Shown: positions 12,401 through 24,327, numbered from the stretch's first letter. The stretch: DNA of 64,000 nt from Phorcus lineatus (GCA_921293015.1 OV121093.1:28468622-28532621), one strand, 5' to 3'. Notes: generated from the sequence alone by a model not told the origin. A program made the numbers and translations.

Positions 12401-15400
12401 TGGGCCAACCAAAGGTTAGCTTAGTAGTTAGTAATTCTATACAAAATATGGTAAAATATCGCATTTGAATAGTTTCAACTAATATAATTCATGTGTGATG
12501 ATGATAGTTGGATGTTTATCTTTGAAGAAAATCCTGATCCCATGCCTGCAATGTCAACTGCCCCACCACCAAAGGCGCGAAATCCAAGGAAGAGACTGAG
12601 GCTAGAAGAAGTATATATATATCCATGCATTCACTTGCATATTACTAATGGTTATAAAAAAAAATATCATTTATGATCTTATGAGATAAAGGAACTATTA
12701 TTACAAGTTATCAGCTAAACATTATCATGTGCATTATTGTACTTTTTAATCATACTAGTAGCCAATAGATGCTTAATATTATTTTGTTTAGGAAGAACCA
12801 CTGCAAGAGTTGCACGTAGATGTGCTCACTTCCCCCCAACCTACAGAACAGGAAATGTTGACTCCACCACCGACTGACCACTTCCATGACTACTGTGAAG
12901 TGTCTGTCAAGAATGATTCAAGTAAGTAAAATAAGTATGGCCAGGCCTGCCTACCCTTATATTTTCCTAATAGTGTATGTATGATTTTTAAAAAGTGTAT
13001 TTTGAGATGTGATTTCAAATATAAATTCCTAATATAATGAACATTGGTATGGAGCATATCTGTCTAAACTTAGTCTTAAATAGGTGATTTTTTTTTCATT
13101 TTATCATTAATTCATAATGCAGATAGGTAGATCTAATAGCAATGGCTAATATCTGTCAAGTTTGTGTCTGAGAGTTAATTATAATGTAAAAGTGTACACC
13201 CAAATACTGTATGATTTTCAAGGATACCATTTAAGATTTATTGATTGATATTTATAAGATTTAATGTGTAAAATTCAGAAAAAAATACCAAACAAAGTAA
13301 GTTACATGTGTATATAATATTTATTTCACGTCTGCAGTTTTCCTAATTTGGAAAGCCAAGCTGCACTGATGAGTCCTGGCGGGACAAAACGTGATAAAAC
13401 ACACATAAACGTAAATATTTATAATCTTTGATGTCATACAAAATTCATAATAAATTTATAATAAATAAAGTAATTATCATATTTCACGAAGATGGAGGAG
13501 AGATGACAGCTAATGCAAGTACGCAGACTGAAATCAACATGGCAGATATGAATGAGTATGCTGACATAGAAATAAAGAATCCCAAGGTCATGAAAAGGAA
13601 CAAATTCATCCGAACAGTACAAAAGAATGATGACAACTGTAAATTCTACACAGGTAAAATATATATTTTTATGTTAAAGAAGTAACAATTTGAATTGAAT
13701 TTCACAACCGAAAAGATTTATGTGTTTAAATTTGTAACGCAAATACTGTCTCAATTTAATGTAAATTTTTACAGGTCTCACAACTTCAGTATTTACTGTC
13801 ATACTGAACCTGCTGATGGCGAAAGCCCACAACCTTAACTATTGGCGTGGATCTGATACTTCTGGATTAACAGTAAGTATGTTTAACAGTTGTATTCCAT
13901 TAACATTTTAAGAACAAACTCCTATGAATGAATCATATTGACTAATCACATTTACTGCACTGGATAAAAAAAGGGTATCAATTCTTAATTATACAGAAAA
14001 TAAGATAAAATCAGATAAATTACTTTCAGTTCACCAGTACATACAAATTTGATACAAAAATATTTTCAGGGAGACCATCCAACAATCAGGAGGAGGGGCC
14101 GTTCTCGAGTATTGACTGTCACTGAAGAACTGATTCTAACGCTTGTAAGGCTAAGGCGAGGATTTGACTCTGAAGTTTTAGCATACCTATTTCAGATTGA
14201 CAATTCTTCTGTGAGCAGGATATTTACCACATGGATTTCCTTTATGTACCATGAGCTTCAATTCCTTGTATCATGGCCAAGTAAGGAACAAGTTAAGGCT
14301 AGCTTACCAAAGTGTTTCAAAACTTTTCCAAAGACCAGAGCAATCATCGACTGCACTGAATTTTTCATTCAAAAACCTAGCTTAGCCTCCTCTCAAAGAG
14401 TCACATGGTCTCAATACAAACATCATAACACTGCTAAATCATTAGTTGCAGTTTCTCCCTCTGGAACTTTTGTCTTTGTATCTAACTTGTACACAGGTTC
14501 TATTTCAGATAGAAAGATTGTTCAACAATCAGGTTTCCTAGATAAGCTTGAGTATTTAAGCAACTCAAATTTTTACTGATAACTCTTCATATCAGATATA
14601 TATATGAACATTTTTATTCTTACAAATTTGGAAATTCTGGAGGTTTTAATTTGTCTATACTTGCCCTCCAATGCACTGGCAATATGCCATCTTGACATCT
14701 CCCGTCCTTGCCATGACTACACACACTTGGTAGAATTCTTGGTTAAGGTAGGTCTTGCCTCGTTGGGTAGGTCTTACTTTGGCCCTGAAGAGACAGACCT
14801 GACTTTCCTCTTGTAGTGGATTGAATTCCAGGGATTCAACATGACCATCATAGAAAAGTCTGAAATGAAATATGAAATTGACTAATTTCAAAATAAATTC
14901 ATTAAAATGTTTCCAGAATAAAATAATCATTGGAAATTTAAAAGGTTTTTACTTTAATGTTATAGCTTTGTTGTCTAATGAACACTTTTCATCAATGTTA
15001 GTTACGATCCAACAATATTATAAATATTTACCTGTAATCATCAAAAGACTTATAACTCTTCAGTTTTTTTTCCATCATAGTCTGACGTAGAACATAGCAG
15101 ATAATTAAAAATGTCTATCAATCCAAATGATGGCATTTCACTGAAGTCCTTGCAGTATCCATGTAAGTTGAATGGGTCCTTCGATGACACTCCACACAAA
15201 CGAAGCTTTTCAAGGTGGTCATCACTACACTTCGCTAAGTCTGGATCTTCGGATAAATTCAAGCTTTTTGCGGCTCCAGCTAACTTAAGTAAATCCTCTC
15301 TATTGTATCCACTGACAGAAATACCTCTTTCCCGTAGATAGCGCTGTATCTGTGCTACTGTCAAATCGCGAAACGACGAGCTGTCATCCATATTGTTTAC

Positions 15401-17750
15401 CAGAAGTAACTAGGATGTCCGGTCAAAAGGGAGGTAACTCTGAATATCCCTTGTCGGCAGAAGGTTTATTGCTTATTGTGGCAGTAATTGTTATGACATT
15501 TTGGAATAATTGTGATATCTCGGAAGAAAAATCGATAAAGAATTCCTTCATATGATTTTTTTCTATTTTGGAAGAATGTGAGACCCTTAAAATCGTAAGT
15601 GAAATATGGTGATTATTTTATGCATGTTTATCAAAAAGCAATCTTTTGATCTTTTGATTTACCGACAAAGTCATATTATCTCGACAACTTTCTAACGAAG
15701 AAATACTTGCTCTCAAAACGTGACAGAAAGCTAAAATAGAATATTCTGAACAAAATTATACAACATTTATGTACATTTCACGCACTTGAAAATGCATCTG
15801 ATCACTGTGAACTTGATTGGTAAAATCACTGTTGGGATAAAAAACGAGCACCTGCTCGTTGATTTGTGATTACAAACACGTTGAAGATTTTTAATTCATC
15901 ACTTCTTTATAAAATAAATTTTGAGAGTTATGATATTGTCATCATATGAAAGCGCATTGAATAGTGAGTCAGAAATTTTTTACTTTTTTAGGATTAAAGA
16001 GACTTTGTCACTCACTTTTGTCAAGTGTATTTTAAAGGGACAAATAACATTGACATGTCAATGTGTCAAAGTCTGCTCGGCTCCATATGGAGCCCGCAGC
16101 AGGGACAAGTTTAAAAGAAATAGTTGTTGGCATTTAACAGACAGAGTATCTATATCACAATTTTCAATTCACTTGCCATACTTTTTTAGATTCGAGAAAC
16201 TATTACAATCTCTCTTATTACTAGTCAGTAACCAAGGAATGATCATCACACAATCCACAGATAAGAATTTTTGAGAGTTCAGTGATCTCTGAAGCAGGAG
16301 TCTGGATTCATAACAGAACAAAAGCATCTCCAGGTCTGTAGGTCCCATGTTGCCAAATTGTCACACTAACAGAGACGTAGCTCACAGTGTCGATGGCGGG
16401 CCCAAAGTGAGGTTTCTGGCTCTTAGCCAAGCCTCCCTCAGCCTGTTCCGTGCAGTTTAGCCACATATCCTCTGAAGTACGGGTAGTCTGCCCGTTGTGC
16501 TCACGCAAATGAAGGACCCAGATGCAACAGTCTTTGGCTGCATTGGTCACTCTGGGTCTTACTGATCTTTGACCTCGTTTGTCGAACCAGTCTGGTTGAA
16601 GCGATCTACTAGTCGACTGATTGATAATGATTGAAATTCAGACGCCTATTAACAGCAGAATGTGCCACTCCAGCTTGAATTCGTACGATGGCGATGTTCC
16701 TTGTGGGAATGTCAAGACGTGGCATAATGTAAAGGCGCTTTAACTCATTCAAAACACTTCCTCGACCAAACATTTTGTTGACTTTCATGTCGCCGCCTGA
16801 AAACTTGCTGTTTTCAATCCGCAAAAGGACATAAAAAACCTTGATTCATTTGAAAACCACTGGTTTTAAATTTCAGATGGTTGGAGGCGATGTTGCTGAG
16901 AAATATGAAGTCTGTTATCCAGAAAATTTCTTCCTTATATCCCTAACGTCGTATGCAGCTGAATTGACTTTGTGTTTGCTGCCGAATATGTCTGTTTTGA
17001 CCTGCCACGGTCACAACAAAGATCGAATCACAATGAATTCCCAAACAAAAGCATAAGTGACCAACGACCTCTATGAACTGGAATGATGTGCTATAGACCT
17101 TGTGTCCCAGTTGGTTCCCATTTGTTAATGGTAATGTTTGGGTCGGTTGATGATGTTACTTTGATGTGGAGGTTGTCGTCACTCTGTGATCTTTCCATCA
17201 AGAGCATCCCACATTGTTTACTAAGCCATGCCAATCTGTGACTGATAGAGAAACAGTTGCACCACAATTTTGAATTTACATGTGCATGCGCCCCAGATTC
17301 TTGGCAATTTGCCAGAGTTGATGAAATTCCAGAAACATATTAGACTAGATTTTCAAATTGTTTTGTTTGCCAACCTTATATTGGGATATCTCACATGAAC
17401 TAAAAACAATTTCTACTTAAAACTCATTCAGAAGTTTGAAATTTACTATATGTCAGTATATATTTGTTAATGATGTTCACATAAAGAAATCTTATGTTGT
17501 AGGATGCACAGCATACAGCAACTCATATACAATATTTCTTGAAACTCAAGTTAAGGACATGGACATAGGAATGGAACCTGCTGGATCTGTGAAAGAGTGT
17601 CAGAGTATCTGCTCAAGCAAGTCCAACTGCACGTCGTTTGATTTTACCCAATATGGAGAGTGTTATCCAAAATGGGGAGGCGTGCTGGATGATCCTTCAC
17701 GTTTAAGGCAAGCACAAACAACTCACGGGGTCCGAAATTGCTATAATTAA
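9411..17750 (+). CDS. Secreted PAN/EB-module protein, three exons
   Basis: Exon 1 (9411-about 9642) starts at the first in-frame ATG and gives a signal peptide (MRDMLKISLLVMFHVL...LSEC), then a Cys-rich PAN/apple-like segment. Phase-1 donors exist at 9634 and 9643. The later one keeps a Cys (YNQIGTC) that parallels TQYGEC in exon 3. Exon 2 (9975-10100, phase 1-1) is an EB/EGF-like module with eight cysteines starting GGFGENCTLDDEC. Exon 3 (17503-17750, phase 1) is a second PAN-like module ending VRNCYN. Symmetric phase-1 exons are typical of shuffled extracellular modules. Predicted secreted, with a binding role (protein or carbohydrate) inferred from PAN domains. The second intron is 7.4 kb and is occupied by DNA-transposon remnants. 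A missed exon there cannot be excluded. Confidence 0.65.
10101..11890 (+). other. Intron 2 of the PAN gene, first part
   Basis: AT-rich intronic sequence. Open stretches at 10133-10465 and 11066-11685 (both strands) show no domain, no splice signals and no coding-like composition. I see no gene. Confidence 0.5.
11898..12158 (-). CDS. Unrecognised short open frame divergent from the THAP transposase
   Basis: A frame of 86 codons begins ATGGCGACTTCC at 12158, in good start context and 28 bp from the divergent THAP start codon. The peptide is basic (MATSGEKPLTTIKKAERLLL...) and has no recognised domain. It could be part of the transposon, a short host exon, or chance. No splice donor was identified. 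Confidence 0.3.
   Translation of the reverse strand: MATSGEKPLTTIKKAERLLLMKNTLNGSRKMLSTRYFSDGSVVNNFQYFEQFVEENKGAYNLIQFHKLKQKTVKFPPINQKQIIMS
12186..14579 (+). pseudogene. ISL2EU-like transposase (THAP + HTH + DDE), C-terminally truncated
   Basis: Six exons with matching phases: 12186-12414, 12528-12610, 12792-12921, 13492-13653, 13775-13872 and 14070-14579. Exon 1 plus the start of exon 2 encode a THAP zinc finger (CCYGLC ... CSLHF ... NPDPMPA in place of the AVPTIF box). Exon 5 carries the TGL...YWRGS block. Exon 6 carries an HTH_Tnp_4-type helix-turn-helix (LTVTEELIL...SSVSRIF) and a DDE_Tnp_4 domain with the first Asp in IIDCTEFF and the second in GSISDRKI. After GFLDKLE homology stops and the third acidic residue is absent. 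This domain order is that of ISL2EU-type elements of the IS5/Harbinger-related group. The protein cannot be a complete transposase. The element lies in the PAN gene intron in the same orientation. Confidence 0.8.
14545..14645. other. Internal deletion junction of the ISL2EU-like element
   Basis: The transposase loses homology at about 14545 and the convergent partner gene at about 14640. The ~100 bp between is AT-rich and resembles neither. Both 3' halves are missing, so the centre of the element has been deleted and short filler DNA remains. Confidence 0.6.
14640..15391 (-). pseudogene. ISL2EU partner gene remnant (SAP-like + SWIM; YqaJ nuclease part missing)
   Basis: Exon 1 (15391-15032) encodes a start at MDDSSSFRDL and a SAP-like helix pair (DLTVAQIQRYLRERGI...). 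In a run of eight A near 15065 the frame is lost. Reading past it in the next frame gives ...KLKSYKSFDDY and a clean donor CAG|GTAAAT. Exon 2 (from 14859, acceptor TTTCAG) gives LFYDGHVESLEF and the first half of a SWIM zinc finger (AYCQCIGG), then stops at V/TAG where homology ends. ISL2EU elements typically carry such a convergent second gene ending in a YqaJ-like exonuclease, which is absent here. Confidence 0.7.
15400..16300. other. Intron 2 of the PAN gene, no gene seen
   Basis: AT-rich sequence right of the transposon partner gene. I could not identify the element's terminal inverted repeat here. Short perfect palindromes occur, e.g. 'acattgacatgtcaatgt' at 16048-16065 and 'ctccatatggag' just after, but nothing codes. 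Confidence 0.4.
16308..16725 (-). pseudogene. Tc1/mariner-like transposase fossil (DNA-binding part)
   Basis: On the minus strand MPRLDIPTRNIAIVRIQAG at 16725 matches the start of the paired-like HTH of Tc1 transposases. After a frame change at about 16610, RGQRSVRPRVTNAAKD and WVLHLREH match the second HTH region (GRPRVT...D...L..LR). The catalytic DDE part is not found. It is an old, frameshifted relic in the PAN gene intron, antisense to it. Confidence 0.6.
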
Positions 17751-17926
17751 TTTGCAATAGCATGGCTTCTGTTTTGAAATTACAGTGTAACTTTTCAATG
17801 GGGCAATGAAAAACTGGTATAACTAGATTACTGTGTGTAAATTTAATTTTTTTTGGATTTTATTAGAAACTTTTGTGAGACTTTATTTGCCATCTGAAAG
17901 CATTCTTCAAAAGTTGTAAGTAAAAC

Positions 17927-17932
17927 AATAAA
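17927..17932 (+). terminator. AATAAA polyadenylation signal of the PAN gene
   Basis: A canonical AATAAA lies 177 bp after the stop codon of exon 3 on the same strand. Confidence 0.5.
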
Positions 17933-20900
17933 CTCCCTTACACGAATCTGTTGATTGATTTTTTTGCAGAAAAGTCATGGCTTCATTAAACGGATTTGAC
18001 ATCTCATGATAATGTTTTCAAATCCGAGAGTGACCAGCTTATTTAATTAATCTGCTTTGCTTATCAGTTCTAAACAAATGAATTTTCCATCATCAACTCA
18101 TTTACAATTTGGATTCTTTTTCAAATATGTAATTTGTCCACATAGAAAAAAACGTAAGAGGAAGTTCAAAACCAGCAAAAAGCACCACCTCACATGATGA
18201 TGGTTCACTATTAAAACTTTCAATCAACTAGGCCTTATAGTTCTAGTCCAGACACGAATTTCCAAATTGCGGTTCCATTGTAATGGCCAGCAATAAATGT
18301 AGGAAGACGTTAAAATCAACAAAGTCACCAGTTCACATGATGACTGTTCTTTTTACAAAGTTGGAGCTGATTGTATTCTTGACCGGAAAAGAACAACTTG
18401 CACGGAGGTAATTTCTATATAGACCGAAAACATTGCTTGTTGGGGGATAATAAGGAATTACTTCAAACGAAAGTGTTACAAGACATTAATGACCTCATCA
18501 AACTATGTTTTGCACTCTCTCAAGTATCAATGATAAAAAATGCAAATTCCTTAAGCCAAAGCCATAAGTTATTACCTCGGTCTTCATGTATGGTAGAAAA
18601 AGCTTTGGGTAATACGTTTTATCAATCTATTTAAGATAAATCCTTGTATGGACAAATCAACATATCATCATCGAGTATACGGCACAAACATCTTAGAATC
18701 ATTATGATATAAAATATATTGATTAACATAGTGAACGGCGCCTGTCGATTACGTTTTCAGCCTGTCCTATAGTTATTGATTCAATTATAATATACAGTGA
18801 CCTCCCAGATAATTTACTTTAATTGACATTTATTACAAAAACTTAAATTTGACTTCTCGTAAATGACTGTGTCTTTTGAGTTGATGTATAGACTGCTGAA
18901 CCAACAATGATTTCAATCTGTAGAAGACTACATGTAAAGGTATTTTTCATTGTTAAGTTTTTTACTTTCTAACCTTAAAGGGAGCGAAGCAGTTACATAC
19001 TTTTTTTCACCATCAAAGAGTTATTAAAAAGATTTCATGATCTCCTGAAAGGAGAATGTTTTGAATTTTTCAAAAAGGTGAGGTGATTGGGGTTTAATAA
19101 GGCTCTCAAGAGTATTTCACTTTTATCTGCTAATATATTTGCAGGGATAAGTCTGGCTACCTATAAGCATCTGCTGAAACTAGCGAACCGTGGGTGGTTC
19201 TGTACTGAAATTGCCAGAAAGGATTGAACTAAGGAAACCTAATTTTGAAAGATAACCCAAGCGCAAGACAAAAGCTAAATTTATAGATTCGTAACTATCA
19301 TAAAATAACACAGAACAGCTGGTACACTTATATTTGAAATACGCCATCGATTGTTTTGCCAAATATCTCCCAACAGAGGTAGCTTCGTCATAAGTTCCTA
19401 TAAATCCTATAGTTCTTAATATGAAGGTTTCTTATGCTTCAGGCAGTTTCCTCTACTGGCACAATATTGCAACTTAAACTACATGGAAATATTTCAGCCA
19501 ATGAAAACACTGAATGCATGAATAACATAGTTGTTGTTACACAGGGCAATACAATGAAGCAGTCACAAAATGAGGCGTATGTTTTTTTATAGAAGACTCA
19601 AAGTGCAAGGGTGCATATGTGAATAAAGTTTAGTTTCCGGAAATAGTCAAACTGATTTGAATGATTACACAACTAACTTTGATTGCATCAAGTAAGCATT
19701 CTACATTTCTAAATCAAGAAACGTTCGTATTAAGACAGAGGTTGTATAGGAATTTATGACGGAGTTGTTGTTTAGTGTTTCCTTATCGTATATAAATCTA
19801 AGGATTTGTTGTTGTAAAGGACATTTGAAATTCCCGATGAAATCATATCATCTGCGTTTTAGAGTTTGAATAAAGTTAAAGCTTAAATAACCCCAGGTGA
19901 AAAAGTGTTTCAATGTTTTTGAATATAAAAAACATTTCATTTTACGAAAAATTTAAAAGACGAACGATCTTACCGTTTTTGCTAAATTCAGTTAACAAAC
20001 CAAGGGAGGGGTTGGTTGACTTTTGAAATTTAAAATTTGTGGTTGACATTACTTGCTATAAATGTACATTAAAAACTAATATCAAGCTTCTTAAACTTTA
20101 GCATGCATGTTCAGATGTCTATAAGAATCATTCAGTTGATTCATGAAATTCAAGTTTCGCACCATAATCAGAGATGCACTTAACATATTAATGTTAATTG
20201 TTTACTGGGTAACCGTATTGAAGGGGATTTGGAACCACTCTTGCAGACACTCTTGAATAGGCAGTTCTTTGTAATTGAAACCACTCTTGCAGACACTCTT
20301 GAATAGGCAGTTATTGTTAATTGAAACAGACGGCAAATAAGTAATTTGTCATATGATTAAAACATGAGAAATTTCTTGACACACACAGACAAATGAATTA
20401 CAACAACTCTGCCCGTCTCAAGATGGAGAAACGATTTTTGTCATTGAAATTGTCCATAACAACGGAGGGAATACAACATTCAAAATGAATTCAATATCCT
20501 CATTGCAACATCGATTATATTTATTATTTATGACCTAATGACAATGACAATGTATCAAAGTGGTGATTTGCGGGCTCCAGAGACTCCCAGACGGACCAAA
20601 CTTTCATTTGGTTAGCGGGCTCAAGCTGTTCGACAGATAGAAGTCAGATCAACAGATAGAAGTCAGATCAAACTTGATTCGTTACAAAATATGCTGGTTT
20701 TCTCTCATTTTGCATTTTCCTCATACCTTTTCTGCTGATATGTCCACCCATAGTGACAAGTCCATAGTATTTTTTTGGATGATTATCAACCACGTGATAA
20801 ATAACTGAAATATGATCGAAAAACATGTTAAATCCACTTTCGGAATAAGTTTCGGTAGATTGCTTGACTGAATTTCAGCGCTGTACCCATGGTTTGCTGT

Positions 20901-21940
20901 TTGCAGGCGATGCTAGAAAAGATAGAAAAGAACGAGAATAAAGTCGTATTCGCAAAGGGAGAACTTTTAACGGGTACAATAGACTGAATGGCAATTGTCA
21001 ATACGAATCCCAGTTTAAAGAGAGCATAACACAGTTTGAGTATGTTAATATACCTTTTGCATCAATTATTAATACCAACAGGTTGAAGGTTCAAATCAAT
21101 GTTCCAATTGTTACATATATAATTCCCTTGTGTTAGAATATTGTGATTTTAATGAGAGACAAGGAGAATTTGAAAAACTTAATGAAAGATTCAAAGGTGT
21201 ACATGGGAAACCAATGTGTTCGTGATAAACAGGAATAATACACGATGAACACCCAGGCACATGCAAACCAAGGACAATATGTGCTAGTATTTACACTTTA
21301 CACACAAAGAAACGGTAGTCCGAGTTCTTAAAAGTTATAATAGTTCAGGGGAAAACTATATGGTTCATCACGTGGCTAACATTCCACAAAGAATTATAGG
21401 TATTGTTTGTTTTGGAAGGACTGAATCCGGACATCTACGATTTTTGCTGCTGTCATAAACGTTGTAGGTGATGCTTTAATCTCTTGGGGCTGTTCACCCA
21501 GAATTACTTAATTATTAGGTTGACCCATTGAACCTGCTGGAGACGGTTGACGCGCACCAACGTCATAGTCCCGCGGGCTGCCGTGACTTGCCGTGAAACA
21601 AAGCAGTCACTCGACAGTCGACAAGCATTTGCTTTCTATTCTTATTTCCGGTAATTAGAACTAGATGATTCGAAACTAGTCTCCAAGAAAAAAAAAACAG
21701 AAGAAAAAAACAGAAAAAAGAAACATTATCAACAAAATCGCAAATACGTAGGCATTGATAGAAATAAGTATTGTTGATCGAAAAAAACAGAGATGAAAGG
21801 TTATCACGTCACGTGATCGCGAGGGGCCAGCAGGGAAGAGCGGACATAACGTCATTCAATTGTTTCATCATGAAAAAACTATACCTTAATTGTCTGTTAA
21901 AGTGCATTTTTTGCTTTTTATTCGATTGTTTTAACCACTA
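17933..21940. other. Intergenic, repeats only
   Basis: No gene is supported. An inverted pair 'cttcgtcataagttcctata' (about 19385-19404) and 'tataggaatttatgacggag' (about 19745-19765) may bound a ~400-bp MITE; a single copy of the same sequence is near 1400. There is a 46-bp tandem duplication at 20233-20324 and a 19-bp one near 20633-20670. A partial SINE body 'gaatttcagcgc...cccatggtttgct' is at about 20870-20920, and a diverged (ACTC)n-SINE body at about 20745-20835. Confidence 0.5.
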
Positions 21941-21946
21941 GAGGGG

Positions 21947-22200
21947 GGCGGGATAGCGTAGTGGTTAGCGCATTCGGCTGCGGATCAAGAAGTCCATGGT
22001 TCGAATCCCGCCAGGGGCTCGGCAACTTTGTCTACAGTAGAGAACTGTTCTACACGCATTCAGGTTTGGGTGCTATGCTACACTGAATTTCAGCGCACGG
22101 CAAACCCATGGTTCGCTAGTTCCAGCCGATTCTCGCAGGTTTCACCGCAATGCAGAGCCGCAATGGTGTTGCGTGCTTTCTCCCTGCAATTATACTAACA
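21947..22200 (+). repeat. tRNA-derived SINE, best preserved copy
   Basis: The head 21947-22014 is tRNA-like: A box in 'ggatagcgtagtggttagcg' and B box 'ggttcgaatcccg', with pairing ends 'ggcggga'/'tcccgcc'. The body 'cagtagagaactgttctacacgca...aggtttgggtgct' is shared with 39870-39930. A further segment 'actgaatttcagcgc...cccatggttcgc' recurs at about 20870-20920. Confidence 0.75.
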
Positions 22201-22474
22201 GCCGCAATATAAGTGAAATAATCCTATAATCTACGTTAACTCAACTCACTTCACCTTCTAACCGCTGGACATCTTAGAAACAGTATTCAAGAATTTATTT
22301 CTATTTTGACTAGAGTAAAAATACATCATGTCCGTACAATTCATTTATTCTAATTTGTCGCAGTTCAGGACCAAATCTCAATCATAAACAAGAATGTCAA
22401 AGAGTGTCTCTGTTAACGGTTTTTAGGAAAGTTATTGCAAAGACTTTTGCGGTATCTTGTACATTTCAGCGGGG

Positions 22475-22640
22475 TGCACGTGCAGCACGAGAAGCCCGAT
22501 TCCGTTAGACAGGGGTCAATGTTACGAGGAAGCTATCAAAGACATGAGAAAGTCGTGCGGCACGTGCACCTCGCTGAAACTGCATGGTCCTTGTCAAAGT
22601 ATTGCCTTCACTAAAGGCAACATAGGGATTTATACCTAAG
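22475..22640 (+). repeat. Cys-rich exon-like module, copy 2
   Basis: An open segment preceded by 'acatttcag' reads CTCSTRSPIPLDRGQCY...SCGTCTSLK...PCQ and ends in a TAA. It carries an inverted pair: 'tttcagcggggtgcacgtgc' at 22465-22484 and 'gcacgtgcacctcgctgaaa' at about 22560-22580. Its relation to copies near 24.0 and 55.2 kb is clear in 'gaggaagctatcaaagac'. Whether it is ever translated is unknown. Confidence 0.45.
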
Positions 22641-23094
22641 CGGTATATTTGAATTTCTAATGTCCCTAAAAAGATATTTTCCCTAAATGAAAGTGAAAGT
22701 GTTTTATTAACATTATCTACATACGAAAGTATGCATTTATATTATTATAACATTCACGGCATAATCAAAGGGTATATCAAGCATGCAAAGGGATAAACCA
22801 AACAGTGTATAGCTCCGTTAAAAACTAATTAAAACACAAAATAACGTGTACTGATGCTATTAATTTATTTGAATATACAAACCTTTCAATTATTTGACAT
22901 GATTTTTCAGTACATAAGATATGACCTATAAGTGTGAAACATCAGACAGATAAATACACACTTTGCAATGATTTACCGGACCATTCAGTCAACAGACACG
23001 ACTCCGCAGGTGTTGCACACTTTACGCGAGATATCGGAATCCCTCTGCCGTGCTAAAGCTATTTAGTACGGAAGCTTATTAGGGCCATGTAAAA

Positions 23095-23345
23095 AAAAAA
23101 GTGTCTCTAGTAACTGGAAATAACCAGTTATTTTTCGGAATTTGCAATTTAACGTCTGGAAATAAGCAGTAAGTAAGTAAATCTAGAAATAGCTACTTTT
23201 CATCTGGTTATAACCACTTATCATGTGGAAATAACCAGTCACTATCTGAAAAATTCCACTTAGCATCTAGAAAATTCCACTTGGCATCTAGATTATATTT
23301 AGTAACTGGAAATTTCCAATTCCTATCCGTACCTAACCACATTGT
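23095..23345. repeat. Degenerate 21-bp minisatellite
   Basis: About ten imperfect copies of a 21-bp unit such as 'atctagaaaattccacttggc' and 'atgtggaaataaccagtcact'. Because 21 is a multiple of three, the minus strand reads as a heptapeptide repeat (..DAKWNFL..DAKWNF..). This explains the open frame at 23208-23429, which I do not consider a gene. Confidence 0.65.
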
Positions 23346-23949
23346 ATTTGGAATATTGTACCTACATCCTTTATATAGAGCCCATTGAGCAAGATCTTCG
23401 AATGAAGAGGTAGCACTAAGGCTTTTCAAGACGTCTACTCACACATCATATCTGACCAATAATACATCAATCACCCCCGCCCCTCCCCTCTAAAACAGAA
23501 GCCCTTAATATCAAATACATCAATTCATCTAAAAACATAATCAGTTCAGAACAAGGTAAGTGGATTTACAACTTCTTTATTGTAATACTGCGACGTTTCA
23601 GTGTAGATAAACATGTTTCATTCGTGTAATAATAACACATTTTGGGGACTAAAGAAAAAACCCATTCAAATGTAAAACAAAACCTATGCAAACTAGATTT
23701 AATTAAACTTGTTTATAAACATAATGAGCTGTCATGATCGTGATTTGTATTTTGGTAACCTAAAAATGAACCGTTAGTCTAAACTAATCAACAGACTCAA
23801 AAATAGATTTATTTGAAATGACAACAATATTGAGCATTTGAAATATCAATTACATAGAAAAAAACACAGTCAATGTAATCCTTAGATATTCGCTTGACAG
23901 TTATGAATTCTAAGTGCCTCAGAATATTGTAAAAGAAACGTCTGTAAAA

Positions 23950-24146
23950 TGTTTAATGTTTGTCTCTCCACGTCTGACAACCAGTGTCTATATCAGGAAG
24001 CTTCCAACGACACGGGCGAGTCGTGCTGCACGTGCATCTCGCTGAAATCAAATGCCTGCCAATGTCAAAGTAGAGCCTACAACGAAGGCAACATAGAGAG
24101 TTACACCGAAGCAGAGGTGTCACATTGCTGTTTGCAACAAAACTGA
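23950..24146 (+). repeat. Cys-rich exon-like module, copy 3 (longest open frame)
   Basis: An open segment reads NVCLSTSDNQCLYQEASNDT, then GESCCTCISLKSNACQ, ending SHCCLQQN and TGA. Compared with the copy at 55164-55279 several differences are silent (TCT/TCA, TCG/TCA, CTG/TTG) and cysteines are kept, which hints at past coding constraint. No clear acceptor or partner exon was found. It could be a pseudo-exon of a small Cys-rich secreted protein carried inside the repeat. Confidence 0.45.
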
Positions 24147-24327
24147 TCTAAAATTGATATTTCCATGAGCAAAAGCACAAGTGTTGTAATAACAGTATAC
24201 ATGTATCATGCATATGAGAGTTAACTTTTACACTTGGTCGCGGCAAGCCCAATGATGAAGCGTTATTTTTAATGGAAACTACGACGACGTTAATGATGTA
24301 CTGGTGTAAAATATCAGAAACATGAAT

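Noticed and set aside
15840-15870. Possible terminal inverted repeat of the ISL2EU-like element
   Set aside because: 'cgagcacctgctcg' is only a small local palindrome; I could not find a matching end left of 12158.
21947-22014. Functional tRNA gene
   Set aside because: A and B boxes are good but the anticodon arm does not fold properly, and the sequence continues into a repeated SINE body.
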